Positions 1 through 9,355 of a DNA stretch of 64,000 nt are shown in pieces. The notes beneath the pieces were generated by a model. That model did no database searches. It was given only the letters and a program-made list of their open reading frames with translations, and was not told the origin of the DNA. The first letter of the stretch is position 1. Every line of letters begins with the position of its first letter. The stretch comes from Miscanthus floridulus (lineage: Eukaryota; Streptophyta; Magnoliopsida; Poales; Poaceae). The stretch spans positions 10,045,707 through 10,109,706 of the forward strand of contig NC_089581.1 in assembly GCF_019320115.1 (NCBI RefSeq). The letters are read 5' to 3'. The translations under genes were made by a program, and so were the position numbers.

Positions 1-834
1 AGCACACAACAGAGGCATCGGCCGGCTAGGATCGACGTCGCGGGCGCTCCATGGGCGTGCTGGATCATATCGCAGGGGATACCAATGACGCACGCCGTGA
101 CAGCAAGCGGAGCCCAACACGTGTCGCCGTGTCCGTGCTGTGCTGTGTTATGACTTGAATCAAACACACACCAGAAACGGTGGCGCGCTTAACTTCCACT
201 TCCAGCGTGGCTAACCGTAGACGAACGTAATACGGTAATAGAAAGCAAGTAGCCGTGTAGACTCGAACGAACATGCATGTTCGCATCTGGCAACGGACCG
301 GACCAAGGCTCGGATAGTGTGGCACTGTGGCAGGGGCGGCCCGCATCCAGCAGGTTCGCATCGCAGTTCGCAGGCGGCGGCAGGGCATGGAAAGCACTCC
401 CAAATCCAACCCTGTCGTCATCCCATACGGCCGTCTATCGCGGATGAGGGATGCCAGACCCGATCTTCTGTGGCCACCACGCCCTGCAACCCGTGCCAGG
501 CCTCGGCGTGCACGCGGCAAACCCGTTCGTCACTCGTGACACCGCTGGCATGAAATGCATCTCTGCGCGATCTTTCCCGCCGAGACGCACACAGTAGTCC
601 TCTGAGACTTCCTCGGGCGTGTGATACTCCCATCGTCGTCACGGTTGACCCACCCACACACACAAGAGCAGAGCTTCCGGAACCTCCTCGAGCACACTAG
701 CTCGAGCAGTCGTAGCGAGCTCTGCTCAAGGAGCTTAAGCTTATTCTCACAATATCTTAGCATGAGTATTAGCATAGGACGAATTTCAGGAGGCTGCCAG
801 CCTCCAGGTCCACCCCTCGCTCTCGCTCGGCACC
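1..834. other. Upstream region of the first GST gene
   Basis: No convincing gene. Short open frames on both strands lack recognisable domains. Apart from the as-1-like site near the left edge and the TATA box at the right end, I see no repeat or element here. Confidence 0.5.
86..102 (+). promoter_or_regulatory. as-1/ocs-like TGA-factor site
   Basis: Seen: TGACG, seven bases, then TGACA, which is the spacing of an as-1 element (two TGACG half-sites seven bases apart). Known: TGA bZIP factors activate tau GST genes through such sites in response to salicylate, auxin and xenobiotics. The site lies about 750 bases upstream of the TATA box, so its use by this gene is an inference. Confidence 0.35.
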
Positions 835-843
835 TATAAATAA
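835..843 (+). promoter_or_regulatory. TATA box of first GST gene
   Basis: TATAAATAA lies about 145 bases before the GST start codon. This leaves a 5' UTR of roughly 110-120 bases if transcription starts about 30 bases downstream. Confidence 0.7.
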
Positions 844-986
844 AGCAAGAGCCCTCATCGATCCTCACCTCCACATCTAGCATCGATCCGCCATTGATCA
901 CTGCACGAGCACGAGTGCACGCTCACAAACCCGCACACAGCTAGCACGCGAGGCGATCGAGAGCAATAAGAAGTAAGCTAGCAGAG

Positions 987-1661
987 ATGGCCGGGGAGAA
1001 GAAGCAGGGCCTGCAGCTGCTGGACATCTTGGTGAGCCCATTCGGGCAGCGGTGCCGGATCGCGCTGGACGAGAAGGGCCTCTCCTACGAGTACCTCGAG
1101 CAGGACCTGGCGAACAAGAGCGAGCTCCTGCTCCGCGCCAACCCGGTCCACAAGAAGATCCCCGTGCTGCTCCACGACGGCCGCCCCGTCTGCGAGTCCC
1201 TCATCATCGTCCAGTACCTGGACGAAGCGTTCCCGGCGACGCCGGCGCTGCTCCCCGCCGGCGACCCGTACGCGCGCGCGCAGGCGCGGTTCTGGGCGGA
1301 CTACGTGGACAAGAAGCTCTACGACTGCGGCACCCGGCTGTGGAAGCTCAAGGGGGACGGCCACGCGCACGCGCGCACGGAGATGGTCGAGATCCTCCGC
1401 ACGCTGGAGGGCGCCCTCGGGGAGGGACGCTTCTTCGGCGGGGAGGCGTTCGGCTTCGTCGACGTCGCGCTCGTGCCCTTCACCTCGCGGTTCCTCTCCT
1501 ACGAGCGGTTCGGGGACCTCAGCGTCGAGAAGGAGTGCCCCAGGCTGGCCGCGTGGGCCAAGCGCTGCGCCGAGCGCCCCAGCGTCGCCAAGAACCTGGA
1601 CACGCCTGAGAAGATCATTGAGCGCATCTGCGGGATGAAGAAGAGGCTCGGCATCGAGTAG
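987..1661 (+). CDS. Tau-class glutathione S-transferase (GSTU), copy 1
   Basis: A cytosolic enzyme that conjugates glutathione to electrophiles such as herbicides and lipid peroxides. The 224-residue single frame is the usual length for the tau class. The N-terminal thioredoxin fold (about residues 9-85) has the tau catalytic serine in SPFGQR (Ser17), the cis-proline loop KKIPVLLH (Pro59) and the glutathione gamma-glutamate contact ESLIIVQYLDE (Glu70, Ser71). The helical C-terminal domain follows, with FFGGEAFGFVDVALVPF. The start is the first ATG after the TATA box. Most tau genes have one intron after the YARAQARFW region; here the frame runs straight through, so the gene is intronless. A paralogue lies 2.8 kb downstream on the same strand with the same intronless structure, indicating a local tandem duplication. 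The exact GSTU number cannot be assigned from sequence alone. Confidence 0.93.
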   Translation: MAGEKKQGLQLLDILVSPFGQRCRIALDEKGLSYEYLEQDLANKSELLLRANPVHKKIPVLLHDGRPVCESLIIVQYLDEAFPATPALLPAGDPYARAQARFWADYVDKKLYDCGTRLWKLKGDGHAHARTEMVEILRTLEGALGEGRFFGGEAFGFVDVALVPFTSRFLSYERFGDLSVEKECPRLAAWAKRCAERPSVAKNLDTPEKIIERICGMKKRLGIE

Positions 1662-1850
1662 GATTTGGATTGCTGGCCTGCTGCATGGTTCTGTTGCTGT
1701 TAACAGTGTTTCATGGTTCTGTTCGTGAGTTCGTCGCTGTTGTGTTGTGTGCTTGGGTTGAGTTGTTGTTGTGCGTCCTTGTAAGATCTGTCGTCTGGCG
1801 TAGTACGTGCAGCGGCAGCGCCGTGTTGCCTCGTGCACGTAGCGGACCTG

Positions 1851-1856
1851 AATAAA
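1851..1856 (+). terminator. Poly(A) signal of GST copy 1
   Basis: Canonical AATAAA 190 bases after the stop codon, in T- and G-rich sequence typical of a plant 3' UTR. Confidence 0.55.
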
Positions 1857-2123
1857 TGGTTTGTATTGGATTTTCTTGGTAACGTCTTCAGTTCGTCGCC
1901 TTTGGTGCTTGTGTGCTTTGGAGATGCGCTGGCAGCACTCGTCCTTCAATTGCGCCGTTGCATTGGAGCATTTGGCATTTGCGATGTGATGGCTACATGG
2001 TGCCGGTTCCATGTCTCGAAGTCTCGGCGTCTCTCCAGATACTCAGCCTCGCAGGTCGCAACTACAGCAGCGCCATCATCCCGGTTCGTCTCTCGAGTCT
2101 CGGAACTCGGTGTCTCGGCTGGG

Positions 2124-2238
2124 CTTATACGATCATGGATCATAAGCTAGAATAGTATTTTTCTCTCACATCAAACCAGCCAAACCAGTCAGCAGTAAAT
2201 AATCCACGATCGTTTACGACGAAACGAACAGGCTGCCC
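2124..2238. mobile_element. MITE remnant, GTTCG-type termini
   Basis: The core TTTTTCTCTCACA..AAACCAGCCA and the right end GAAACGAACAGG match the better-preserved copies at 5957-6086 and 37902-38038. The left terminus is degraded, so the boundary is approximate. Confidence 0.4.
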
Positions 2239-2278
2239 AGATCTATGGTCTTAAGATAGTCAAACACAGTCCACGTTA

Positions 2279-2581
2279 CTCCCTGCGCTCCAAAATATTT
2301 TAACTTAACTAAGCTGCAGACGAACACTAGCGATCGCCAGCCAACTAGCTCAATATATACTTTATAAAAAAATATTCCCACTTTTCGATTGGTCCAACAG
2401 TTTTAAATTTAACTAAATTTATATAAAAATACAAATATGTACGATAATGAATAAGTATTATTAAATAACCATAGATAGTAAAATCTATTTGAAGATATAA
2501 ATATTAATACTATTCTAATCTAATTTAGTTTTTAAATTTTGATTTAAATCTAGAATTGTATTCTTGTCACTATAGAGGGAG
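2279..2581. mobile_element. Stowaway-type MITE
   Basis: Begins CTCCCTGCGCTCC and ends AGAGGGAG, with TA on both sides (2277-2278 and 2582-2583). TA target duplications and CTCCCTCCGT-like ends are the Stowaway (Tc1/mariner) signature. The interior is AT-rich and resembles the copy at 52953-53205. Confidence 0.7.
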
Positions 2582-2606
2582 TACAAACAACGATTTAAAT
2601 TTGGTG

Positions 2607-2722
2607 CTGTTTAGTAATGTGTACAGTAACGCAAATGTAATAAAAATTAGTTCATTTGTATCTGCCGTCGTTTGCAGGCTTCAATTATTTTCGTTTGCGT
2701 TGACTGCTGTAGAACCAAACAG
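2607..2722. mobile_element. Small TIR element, CTGTTTGG-type ends
   Basis: About 116 bases between CTGTTTAG and CCAAACAG. The interior (CAGTAACG..AAAT..TTTGCGTT) matches the element at 6479-6600 in the same order, so this is a family of short TIR elements. No target duplication is obvious. Confidence 0.5.
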
Positions 2723-2788
2723 AGTGTTAGAATGGAGGGGAGTAGGAACATCGGGTGTACGAGATCTCCACGACACCGTGCGAACATG

Positions 2789-2816
2789 GTTTTTTTTTTT
2801 TTTTTTTTTTTTTTTT
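2789..2816. repeat. Homopolymer run of 28 T
   Basis: Uninterrupted T tract. Its exact length is likely unreliable in any assembly. It may be a decayed poly(A) tail of an inserted retroelement on the minus strand, but nothing recognisable adjoins it. Confidence 0.9.
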
Positions 2817-3639
2817 GTGCAAAGAACATGGGCTGTGTTGGACTTCATGTGGTCCGGTTGGCGCCTGTGTACTTTACATTGGGCCGTCTTTGTAATTTCC
2901 GGGTTGGACCAGCCCATGGTTCATCCTCACCTTTCCCGCTTCCTGCTCCCTTCTCTTCAGTCGCCGCCGCATTCAGTTGGAGTGTTGGACAGATGGTGCA
3001 GGGTAGCAGCAGCAGGGTATGACAAATCCATTGGTTTCCGAGGCACGTGGTTTGGAAATATAACCATAGATGCTACTGTATAAACCACTGTATCGAACAC
3101 ATGTATTTTCTTCGTTTATTGACTTGAGCTGACAGCGATCGGATGGTCCACCATCATTAGCCTCTCGGCTTATAGCTACTAGTACTCCTTTTCTTCCAAA
3201 TTGTAGTTAACTTTATTTTTTTCCCTAAAGTTTTTAAGTTTTAACGTTGACAAATTAGTTGGTAGAAAAACCATTTTAACATTTCTATGTTTCAAAGATT
3301 GGACAAAACTAAAGGGAGCTACGAGACCCTCCTCTCCTCAGCGCTGACGTCTGACGACATGGGACTGTGACTGGGTCACTGGGAGCAGACAACATGGACA
3401 CGCCAGCGCTGACGACCCAATCACCCAATCGTCTCTTCGGAAGCTTGAAAAAAAAGGAGTGGCAGCCTCAAAGTCAAAGCGTACAGACAGATTCGTGGAA
3501 GCTCGTACTGTCGTCCAGCACGTACGACGTCACGCACGCCACCAGCACTCCAGCAGAGCTCCCTCGGGCAGAGAACAATTCAAAGCTGACTACCATATAC
3601 TACTGTCCCTGCTTTACGTGCTGTCCTAATAAGTACTAA
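2817..3639. other. Intergenic spacer between the two GST genes
   Basis: No gene recognised; the short open frames here carry no domain. AT-rich stretches around 3190-3310 resemble degraded MITE sequence. Confidence 0.45.
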
Positions 3640-3880
3640 GGCCTGTTTAGTTTCCTCCCAAAATACTAAATTTTTCAAGATTTTCCGTCACATCGAATCT
3701 TTGACGCATATATGAAGCATTAAATATAAATAAAAAATAAAACTAATTACACAGTTTAGACGAAATTCATGAGCCGAATCTTTTAAGCCTAATTAGACTA
3801 TGATTGGACACTAATTACCAAATAACAACGAAAACACTACAGTAGCGTTTTGCCAATTTTTTCGGCAACTAAACTGGCCC
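3640..3880. mobile_element. Tourist-like MITE with GGCC-TTTAG ends
   Basis: Starts GGCCTGTTTAGTTT and ends GGCAACTAAACTGGCCC (inverted match), with TAA on both sides (3637-3639 and 3881-3883). The interior carries the family hallmarks AATCTTTTAAGCCTAATTAG and ACTACAGTAGCG. The 3-bp TAA duplication points to the PIF/Harbinger (Tourist) superfamily. Confidence 0.75.
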
Positions 3881-3901
3881 TAATTTCGAATGCGAGGTTG
3901 C

Positions 3902-4135
3902 GGCCTGGTTTACATTGCAAGTTTTTTCACTCTCTTTTCATCATATCAAATCTTTAGACACATATATATGGTATTAAATATAGATAAAAAAAATAACTAA
4001 TTACACAGTTTGATTGTAAATTACGAGACAAATCTTTTAAGCCTAGTTAGACCATGATTAAACAATAATTGTCAAATACAAATAAAAATGCTACAATACC
4101 AAATACTAATTCATAACCTTAATCTAAACAAGGCC
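3902..4135. mobile_element. Second Tourist-like MITE in the GST copy 2 promoter
   Basis: Related to the neighbour at 3640-3880: it begins GGCCTGGTTTACA, ends CTAAACAAGGCC, and has the same internal blocks (ATTACACAGTTTGA, TCTTTTAAGCCTAGTTAG). It is older and diverged, with no clear target duplication. It ends 291 bases before the GST copy 2 start codon, so it probably overlaps the promoter. Confidence 0.7.
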
Positions 4136-4426
4136 TGTGTAGCAAACTACAAGTCGAAAGTAAAGAATGAACTGAGTTAACTAGCTGGTAGCACTGTCCT
4201 ACTTGTCTATTCGTTCCGACTTTTCTATTTGTTTGCTTGCTGGAACAAGGGAATATAGGGCTGATGAGCTGTCCAAGTAGAAGTAGCTTTCCTACTAGTT
4301 GTTCCAACTAACCACGTCTCGGCTCTCCTCTTCCCAAGCAAGAAACAGCGAGACCCCCGGCCTCGATCCCGCTCACGCCGACGACGCACCACCGCGAACC
4401 AGCGCCGCTCGTATACAAACACACAC

Positions 4427-5140
4427 ATGGCCGGCGCCGAGAACGGCGGCAGTGGCAGCGGCAGCGGCAGCGACCTGGTGCTGCTTGACGTGTTCGGCAG
4501 CCCGTACGCGCAGCGCGTGCGCATCGCGCTGGCCGAGAAGGGCCTGGCGTACGAGCGCGCGGAGGAGGACCTCGCGGCCAAGAGCGACCTCCTGCGCCGC
4601 TCCAACCCGGCGCACGGCGGCAAGGTGCCGGTGCTCCTCCACGCGGGGCGCCCCGTCTGCGAGTCCCTCATCATCCTCGAGTACCTCGAAGAGGCCTTCC
4701 CGGCGACGCCGCCGCTCCTGCCGGCCGACCCCTACGCGCGCGCGCGGGCGCGGTTCTGGGCGGAGTACGCCGGCCGCGCCCACCACTGCGGGAAGCGGCT
4801 GTGGCTGAGGCGCGACGACGGCGAGGCGGCGGAGCCAGAGCCCGAGGCGCGGGCGGAGTTGCTGGCCGTGCTCCGGGCGCTGGACGCCGAGCTCGGCGGC
4901 CGGGAGTTCTTCGGCGGGGAGGCGTTCGGGTTCGTCGACGTCGCGGCCGCGCCGTTCGCTGCGTGGTTCCTCACGTACGAGCGCCACGGGCGGTTCGACG
5001 TGGTGGAGGAGTGCCCGGGGCTCGCGGCGTGGGCGGCGCGGTGCGCGCGCCGGGACAGCGTGGCGGCCAACGTGTACCCGCCCGAGAAGGTGTACCAGCT
5101 CGTCCTGGAGTACAGGCAGTGGGTGCTCGGCCCAAAATGA
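4427..5140 (+). CDS. Tau-class glutathione S-transferase (GSTU), copy 2
   Basis: Glutathione-conjugating enzyme of the tau class, paralogous to the gene at 987-1661. 237 residues in one intronless frame. The N-terminus carries a Gly-Ser stretch (residues 8-15) absent from copy 1. The catalytic serine is in GSPYAQRVRIAL (Ser25), the cis-proline in GKVPVLLH (Pro68) and the glutathione contact in ESLIILEYLEE (Glu79, Ser80). The C-terminal domain has FFGGEAFGFVDVAAAPFAAW. The insert EAAEPEPEARAE near residue 129 lengthens the linker relative to copy 1. Extremely high third-position GC is typical of grass single-exon genes. The ATG follows an ACACACAC 5' leader. Two Tourist-like MITEs lie immediately upstream and could alter its expression relative to copy 1 (inference). 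Confidence 0.92.
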   Translation: MAGAENGGSGSGSGSDLVLLDVFGSPYAQRVRIALAEKGLAYERAEEDLAAKSDLLRRSNPAHGGKVPVLLHAGRPVCESLIILEYLEEAFPATPPLLPADPYARARARFWAEYAGRAHHCGKRLWLRRDDGEAAEPEPEARAELLAVLRALDAELGGREFFGGEAFGFVDVAAAPFAAWFLTYERHGRFDVVEECPGLAAWAARCARRDSVAANVYPPEKVYQLVLEYRQWVLGPK

Positions 5141-5956
5141 GATCTCGCCATGGTCTGGTCTGCTTGCATGGGCCATCTGACGATCTGCGTCTTTTTTTTT
5201 CTTTTTTTATTATTAATGACACGATTGTGTGTGCCGGTGCCCGTTTGGTGACATCAATGACCCGAATAAAGTGGCGAACATTCTGAATTTCATTCATCTG
5301 CAGGATGACGCCACGCACATACACCAATTGTACCAGCTTTTCAGATCGAAATACTCAACCGTAAGGACAAATGATTCATCACGCCTAGAAACAGCCATGT
5401 CAGCACTTCTGAATCCGGGATATCTCGCAAACCAAACTGAGAAACTATGACCACAATGCTTGTCCAAGTCCAGTGGACCTGTTCATCCAAACTTCAGAAT
5501 AGTCTAGACCAGCAGTTAGACGCGGGGAGGGCTAGAACTGCGACTACCGAGCACTCTTACAACGACTTGTTTAAACTCTCATCTCCCACAAAATTTGTAT
5601 AACAGCATCTAGGAAGGAAATGAAAGAAAAAAAAGGAAGCACAGAATTGTTTGGTCAACGGCAGCAGCTAGGGCTGATGGATGGTTGATGATGATCTGAC
5701 ATTCATCACCGCAACAAACGGTAGCAGCTCCAAAAGAGAATTCTTGCCGGAACGGGTCCCAGCAATTGGATGTCTTCAGTATACTGCAGGTGGACAAACA
5801 AAGAAGATTAGAATCCGGCATAGATGTTAATGACCAATCTGTACTGTCTGACATTTATGTTAATGCCCAATCTGTACTGCAAACACTGAGAAACGAGTGT
5901 CTCGAGTACTAACAACATGATGGATACTGGTATCTGACAGTGTCCGTACTTGATTA
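5141..5956. other. GST copy 2 3' UTR and spacer
   Basis: Pyrimidine-rich 3' UTR, poly(A) signal near 5265, then spacer without a recognisable gene or repeat. Confidence 0.5.
5265..5270 (+). terminator. Poly(A) signal of GST copy 2
   Basis: AATAAA about 125 bases after the stop codon. Confidence 0.5.
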
Positions 5957-6086
5957 TGGCCATGTTCGCTTCTTTTATAATCCGTCTTTTTAAGCTTGTT
6001 TTTTCAGCCGGAACAATATTTTTCTCTCACAACAAATCAGCCGGAACAGTGTTTCGGCTTGTTTTTTAGCGAAGCGAACGGGGCCA
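5957..6086. mobile_element. MITE with TGGCC..GTTCGCTTC ends
   Basis: 130 bases. The left end TGGCCATGTTCGCTTC is mirrored by the right end GAAGCGAACGGGGCCA. The core ATTTTTCTCTCACAACAAATCAGCC is the same as in the 37902-38038 copy. Probably hAT-like by its ends, but no clear target duplication. Confidence 0.65.
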
Positions 6087-6478
6087 TACAGTAATATATC
6101 ATGCCTTTGTATGCAATCTGGACGCATAAACAACAATAATAGTTGTACTTATGTATGTGGAGGCATACAATCATCTCCGATAGTTTCAATCATACTCATA
6201 TGAGAAAAAGAAGACAACAGGAGTTCGTTGATGTAGGAACTGTGCCTGTTGCTTTAGATTTTTCTTTTCTTACATACCGATTAACTTTTAAGGTGCTGCT
6301 CGAGAGTAAAGAGTAGAATTTATGAATGAAATATCATCAATTCAAAAAAAATTTATTATAGCACTTCCATCAGGCTAGTTTGGATGAATCTTCTACCTAT
6401 TTAATTCCAACAAAAAAAATGTCTACTAATGAACATCAAGGGTATCTATCCAGAAAATGTAGTAAAGCCATGTTCGTG
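6087..6478. other. Spacer
   Basis: AT-rich intergenic sequence. No gene or element boundary recognised. Confidence 0.4.
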
Positions 6479-6600
6479 CTGTTTGGTTCGTACGGCAGTA
6501 ACGTAAATGGAAATAAAAGTAGTTCAAATGGCATAGCTGGCGGTAACGTCCATAGCTTTAATTCCATTCCATTTGCGTTACCGCTGCTACAACCAAACAG
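6479..6600. mobile_element. Small TIR element, CTGTTTGGTT ends
   Basis: Perfect 10-bp terminal inverted repeat (CTGTTTGGTT / AACCAAACAG) bounding 122 bases; the next bases inward also pair (GGCAGTAACG with CGTTACCGCTGC). Homologous to 2607-2722. Confidence 0.6.
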
Positions 6601-6847
6601 ATCCGTTATTCCACAATACATAATTGCATACAGTCCTAACAGACTAGAAAGCTAAGGTCTCAGATGGATAAACTAGATAAAAAACAAAATAGTAACATCT
6701 GGTAGTTAGGAAGTATAACAAACAACAACTAACGCTCCAGATTGTGCTATGCAGTCTAGGTCTCCACTCTCCAATCAGGAAGTACTGTTATAGCATCTGA
6801 TGGAAAGCTACCTTCAATCAATAAGGCTGGAAGTGTCTAGTTCATTT

Positions 6848-7339
6848 TGTTAGGTTCATCTCTAATCCGAAACTGGGCCCAACGGCCTAGTTGGGCCTTT
6901 GATCTGCGCCCTGATCGCGGGCGCCCAGCCCACTATGGCTGGAGGGCCCCCTGTCATATTGCGCAATAAATAGAGGTGGGGGCTGGCGGCTCAAGTTACG
7001 AGGTTCGTCTGAGCCGAGCTCCCCATCGACACCTAAACCCTAATCCGATCTAGAGGGGCGCAGCCAGTGACGGGAAGCCACCGGCCGTGTCGCCCGCTCC
7101 ATCGACGTCGACGTCTTCATCGCCCTCTTCACCGACCGTCGCTGCCCGTGCGCAGACTACACCGACGAACGTGATGGCGTCCTCTGAACCCCCCCCCCTC
7201 TGCGGTGTCAGGTTCGACAGCCCTTGTCCATCCTCTCTGTGTCCATGTCTCTCTATCTAAAACGTGTCCTAGGTTTTGGTTCATCCAATAGCGAGTAGTC
7301 CCTCTGATCGACACCTAGATCGATCCTATGTGTTCAACA
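6848..7339 (+). repeat. Copia 5' LTR
   Basis: 492 bases from TGTTAGG to TTCAACA. The segment 7076-7339 matches the 3' LTR at 13197-13458 closely. A TATA-like CAATAAATAGAGG lies at about 6963-6975. A run of nine C near 7188 interrupts the match to the 3' LTR. Confidence 0.85.
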
Positions 7340-7340
7340 A

Positions 7341-7353
7341 TGGTACTAGAGCC
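7341..7353 (+). other. Primer binding site, initiator tRNA-Met type
   Basis: TGGTACTAGAGCC one base after the LTR differs by one shifted base pair from the usual plant TGGTATCAGAGCC, complementary to the 3' end of initiator tRNA-Met. Its position and sequence confirm the LTR edge. Confidence 0.8.
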
Positions 7354-7439
7354 GTTTTGCTATGTGTAGATCACGACAGGGTCTAGAATCAGACTAGAAA
7401 AGAAAAAAATCGAATTAGATCCCTTCGGATCTGAGCAGA

Positions 7440-7582
7440 CTAGGGTTTTCCCTAACCCTAACCCTAACTGGGTGAAAGATAGAAGAGAAGGAGGGCTCGG
7501 CTTCAACTCTAAACCGAACCCTAAACCCGCAATCAACCGGGGAAGAAGAACAGTGCCCATTCCAAAACCCTAACCCTAATTT
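7440..7582 (+). repeat. Telomere-like CCCTAA clusters in copia leader
   Basis: Short clusters of CCCTAAC/CCCTAAA occur at about 7447-7470, 7513-7526 and 7565-7581. They are too few and irregular to be true interstitial telomere arrays and sit in the purine/pyrimidine-biased leader. Confidence 0.5.
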
Positions 7583-8307
7583 TTGACCCCATCCCCAATC
7601 GGTTGAATCCGAGAACACAAACACAGAAGCAAATCCGAAGGGGAAGAATGGGAAGGGGAGGCCTACCTCGCCGCTGCGCAGCGCTACTGCCTCGCCGGCG
7701 CACGGGGAAAAGAAGGCCGAGCCGGGGGCGCTGCTCGCCGAGCTCTGGCCAAAGGGGCGCCGCAGCCAGGCCGCTCGCCGGCGGCGCGCTCACCCGCTGG
7801 GGAGCGCGTTCGCCGGCGAGGGGGCCAGCGATGGCGCCGAGTTGTCTGCTCGCTCACGCTCGCTCTCGCTCGGGCTCCGCGCGACTGAGAGAGAGAAGGG
7901 GAGGAGTAGAATGGGAGTTAGGGTTTCGGCCGAAGCGGCCGGTCGGGCCTTTTTTTGTTCGGGCGAGACGGTCGGGCGAGCGTCGGATGCGATCCGACGA
8001 CTCAGATCGAGTGGGCCGTTTCGTGGCCTAGGTGAGCGCACGCAGCAGCGGCCCTTTGCCGGCCTAGGCCCACGTTGCGGCCTGGGTGCGGCGGGGCGCC
8101 GCGCAGAGGTGGTGGGCCGAGCCGAATTGCCGGCTTCGGGCCTAGTACCAGTAAAGAGGGAGCCAAATTTTCCTATTTTTCTTTTTTCAAAAAAATTGAA
8201 CAATAGAAATTGGCTAAAAAATAGGAAAAGTATTTTTTCCCTATGGGTAAAATTCAAGAAAATGGGTTCATTTTTTCCGCTGCGTATTTAAAGTTGTTAT
8301 TTTCATT

Positions 8308-8529
8308 ATTAAATTCGGACCAACGGGAGAATTTAATTTTAAAAAATGAATATGTTTTTAGCTTATTATAATATTGTTATTATTCTGACCAACATTGATT
8401 AATGGCAATATTATGATGAGTTTTGTCATGCATTAATTCTATTTCTGCCCAACGATGATGTAGAATTAGTGTAGAGGACAATTGTATGTTTTAATTTTGA
8501 CCAACGTTGAAACTAAGACATGCAATTGT
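8308..8529 (+). other. Four consecutive hairpins with shared CCAAC loop (copia leader)
   Basis: Arms by position: hairpin 1, 8308-8316 with 8329-8337; hairpin 2, 8362-8376 with 8406-8420; hairpin 3, 8431-8441 with 8461-8471; hairpin 4, 8478-8490 with 8517-8529. Stems are 9, 15, 11 and 13 pairs, counting G-U pairs. Arm sequences differ between hairpins, but each loop contains a variant of GACCAACGTTGA. They end about 60 bases before gag. Likely an RNA structure used for packaging, dimerisation or translation of the element's RNA (inference). Confidence 0.7.
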
Positions 8530-8591
8530 TATTGTTATTATTTATGTTCTCACTCAATATGAATTGTGTTTTCAGGCGGATACAACTTAAT

Positions 8592-9355
8592 GGGTTGTAT
8601 CAAAGAGATCCCCACTCTCAAAGGTGATAACTACACGGAGTGGAAGAAAAAGATTGACCTGGCCTTCATCTTAGCTGAGGTGGACTAGGTAGTCACCTCA
8701 CCGTGTCTCACAGAGCCTGTGGCACCGGTGAGGAAGACAAATGAGACTGATGCCGCTTAGGCAACCAGAGAGAGATTTTGCATCCCAAAAGATGTTATAT
8801 GACCTTGAGTATAGGAAGTGGGTCACTACCAACAAGAAATATTTGGCTGTGATAAAGAACACGATTGAGCCTAGAATTGTGGGCTCAATCCCAGAGTGTG
8901 ACACGGTCACCAAGTACCTTGATAGAATAAAGAGTCAGTTCACTAGCTCTTCAAAGATATATGCTACCTAGCTGATAAAGCAGCTGATGACAGAGAGATA
9001 CTCTAATAATGATGGCATAAGAGAGCACATACTAAGGACGATCAATTTGGCATCCAAGCTAAAACCAATGGATCTGGCTCTCAAGGAAGAGTTCCTTATC
9101 CATCTGATTTTTGCTTTCTTGCCAAAAGAGTTTGACATTTTTGTTGTAAACTACAACATACAGCCCGAGAAGTGGAATATGGAGAGGCTCATAGCTATGT
9201 GTGTGCAAGAGGAGGAGAGAATGAAAGCTGCCAATGGTGGCACTATCAATTATCTTAAAGACAACAAGAAAAAGAATACTAATGCTAACTCCTCCTCAAA
9301 GTTAAAGGGAAAGGGTCCCATGCTGCATCAGCCTCAGCAGAACAAGCTCAAGTAG
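8592..9355 (+). pseudogene. Copia gag (UBN2-type), broken
   Basis: Capsid-like protein of the copia element. The frame starts at MGCIKEIPTLKGDNYTEW (8592), the usual gag N-terminus, and reads through to NKLK (9355), broken by in-frame TAG codons near 8686, 8758 and 8969. The region KWVTTNKKYLAVIKNTI..YLDRIKSQF is the UBN2/retrotransposon gag fold. A decayed zinc knuckle follows (CLYYKKTG then a one-base loss before the last Cys). It cannot make a full capsid protein. Confidence 0.85.

Larger units (their letters stand above)
1662..2276. other. GST copy 1 3' UTR and downstream spacer
   Basis: T-rich 3' UTR ending near the AATAAA at 1851. The rest is spacer with the remnant of a small MITE at its right end. 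No gene seen. Confidence 0.5.

Noticed and set aside
978..2012. Long open frame on the minus strand across the first GST gene
   Set aside because: It is the opposite-strand shadow of a GC-rich gene; no domain, and the + strand frame has full GST motifs.
7440..7582. Interstitial telomere array
   Set aside because: Only short, irregular CCCTAA clusters inside a copia leader.
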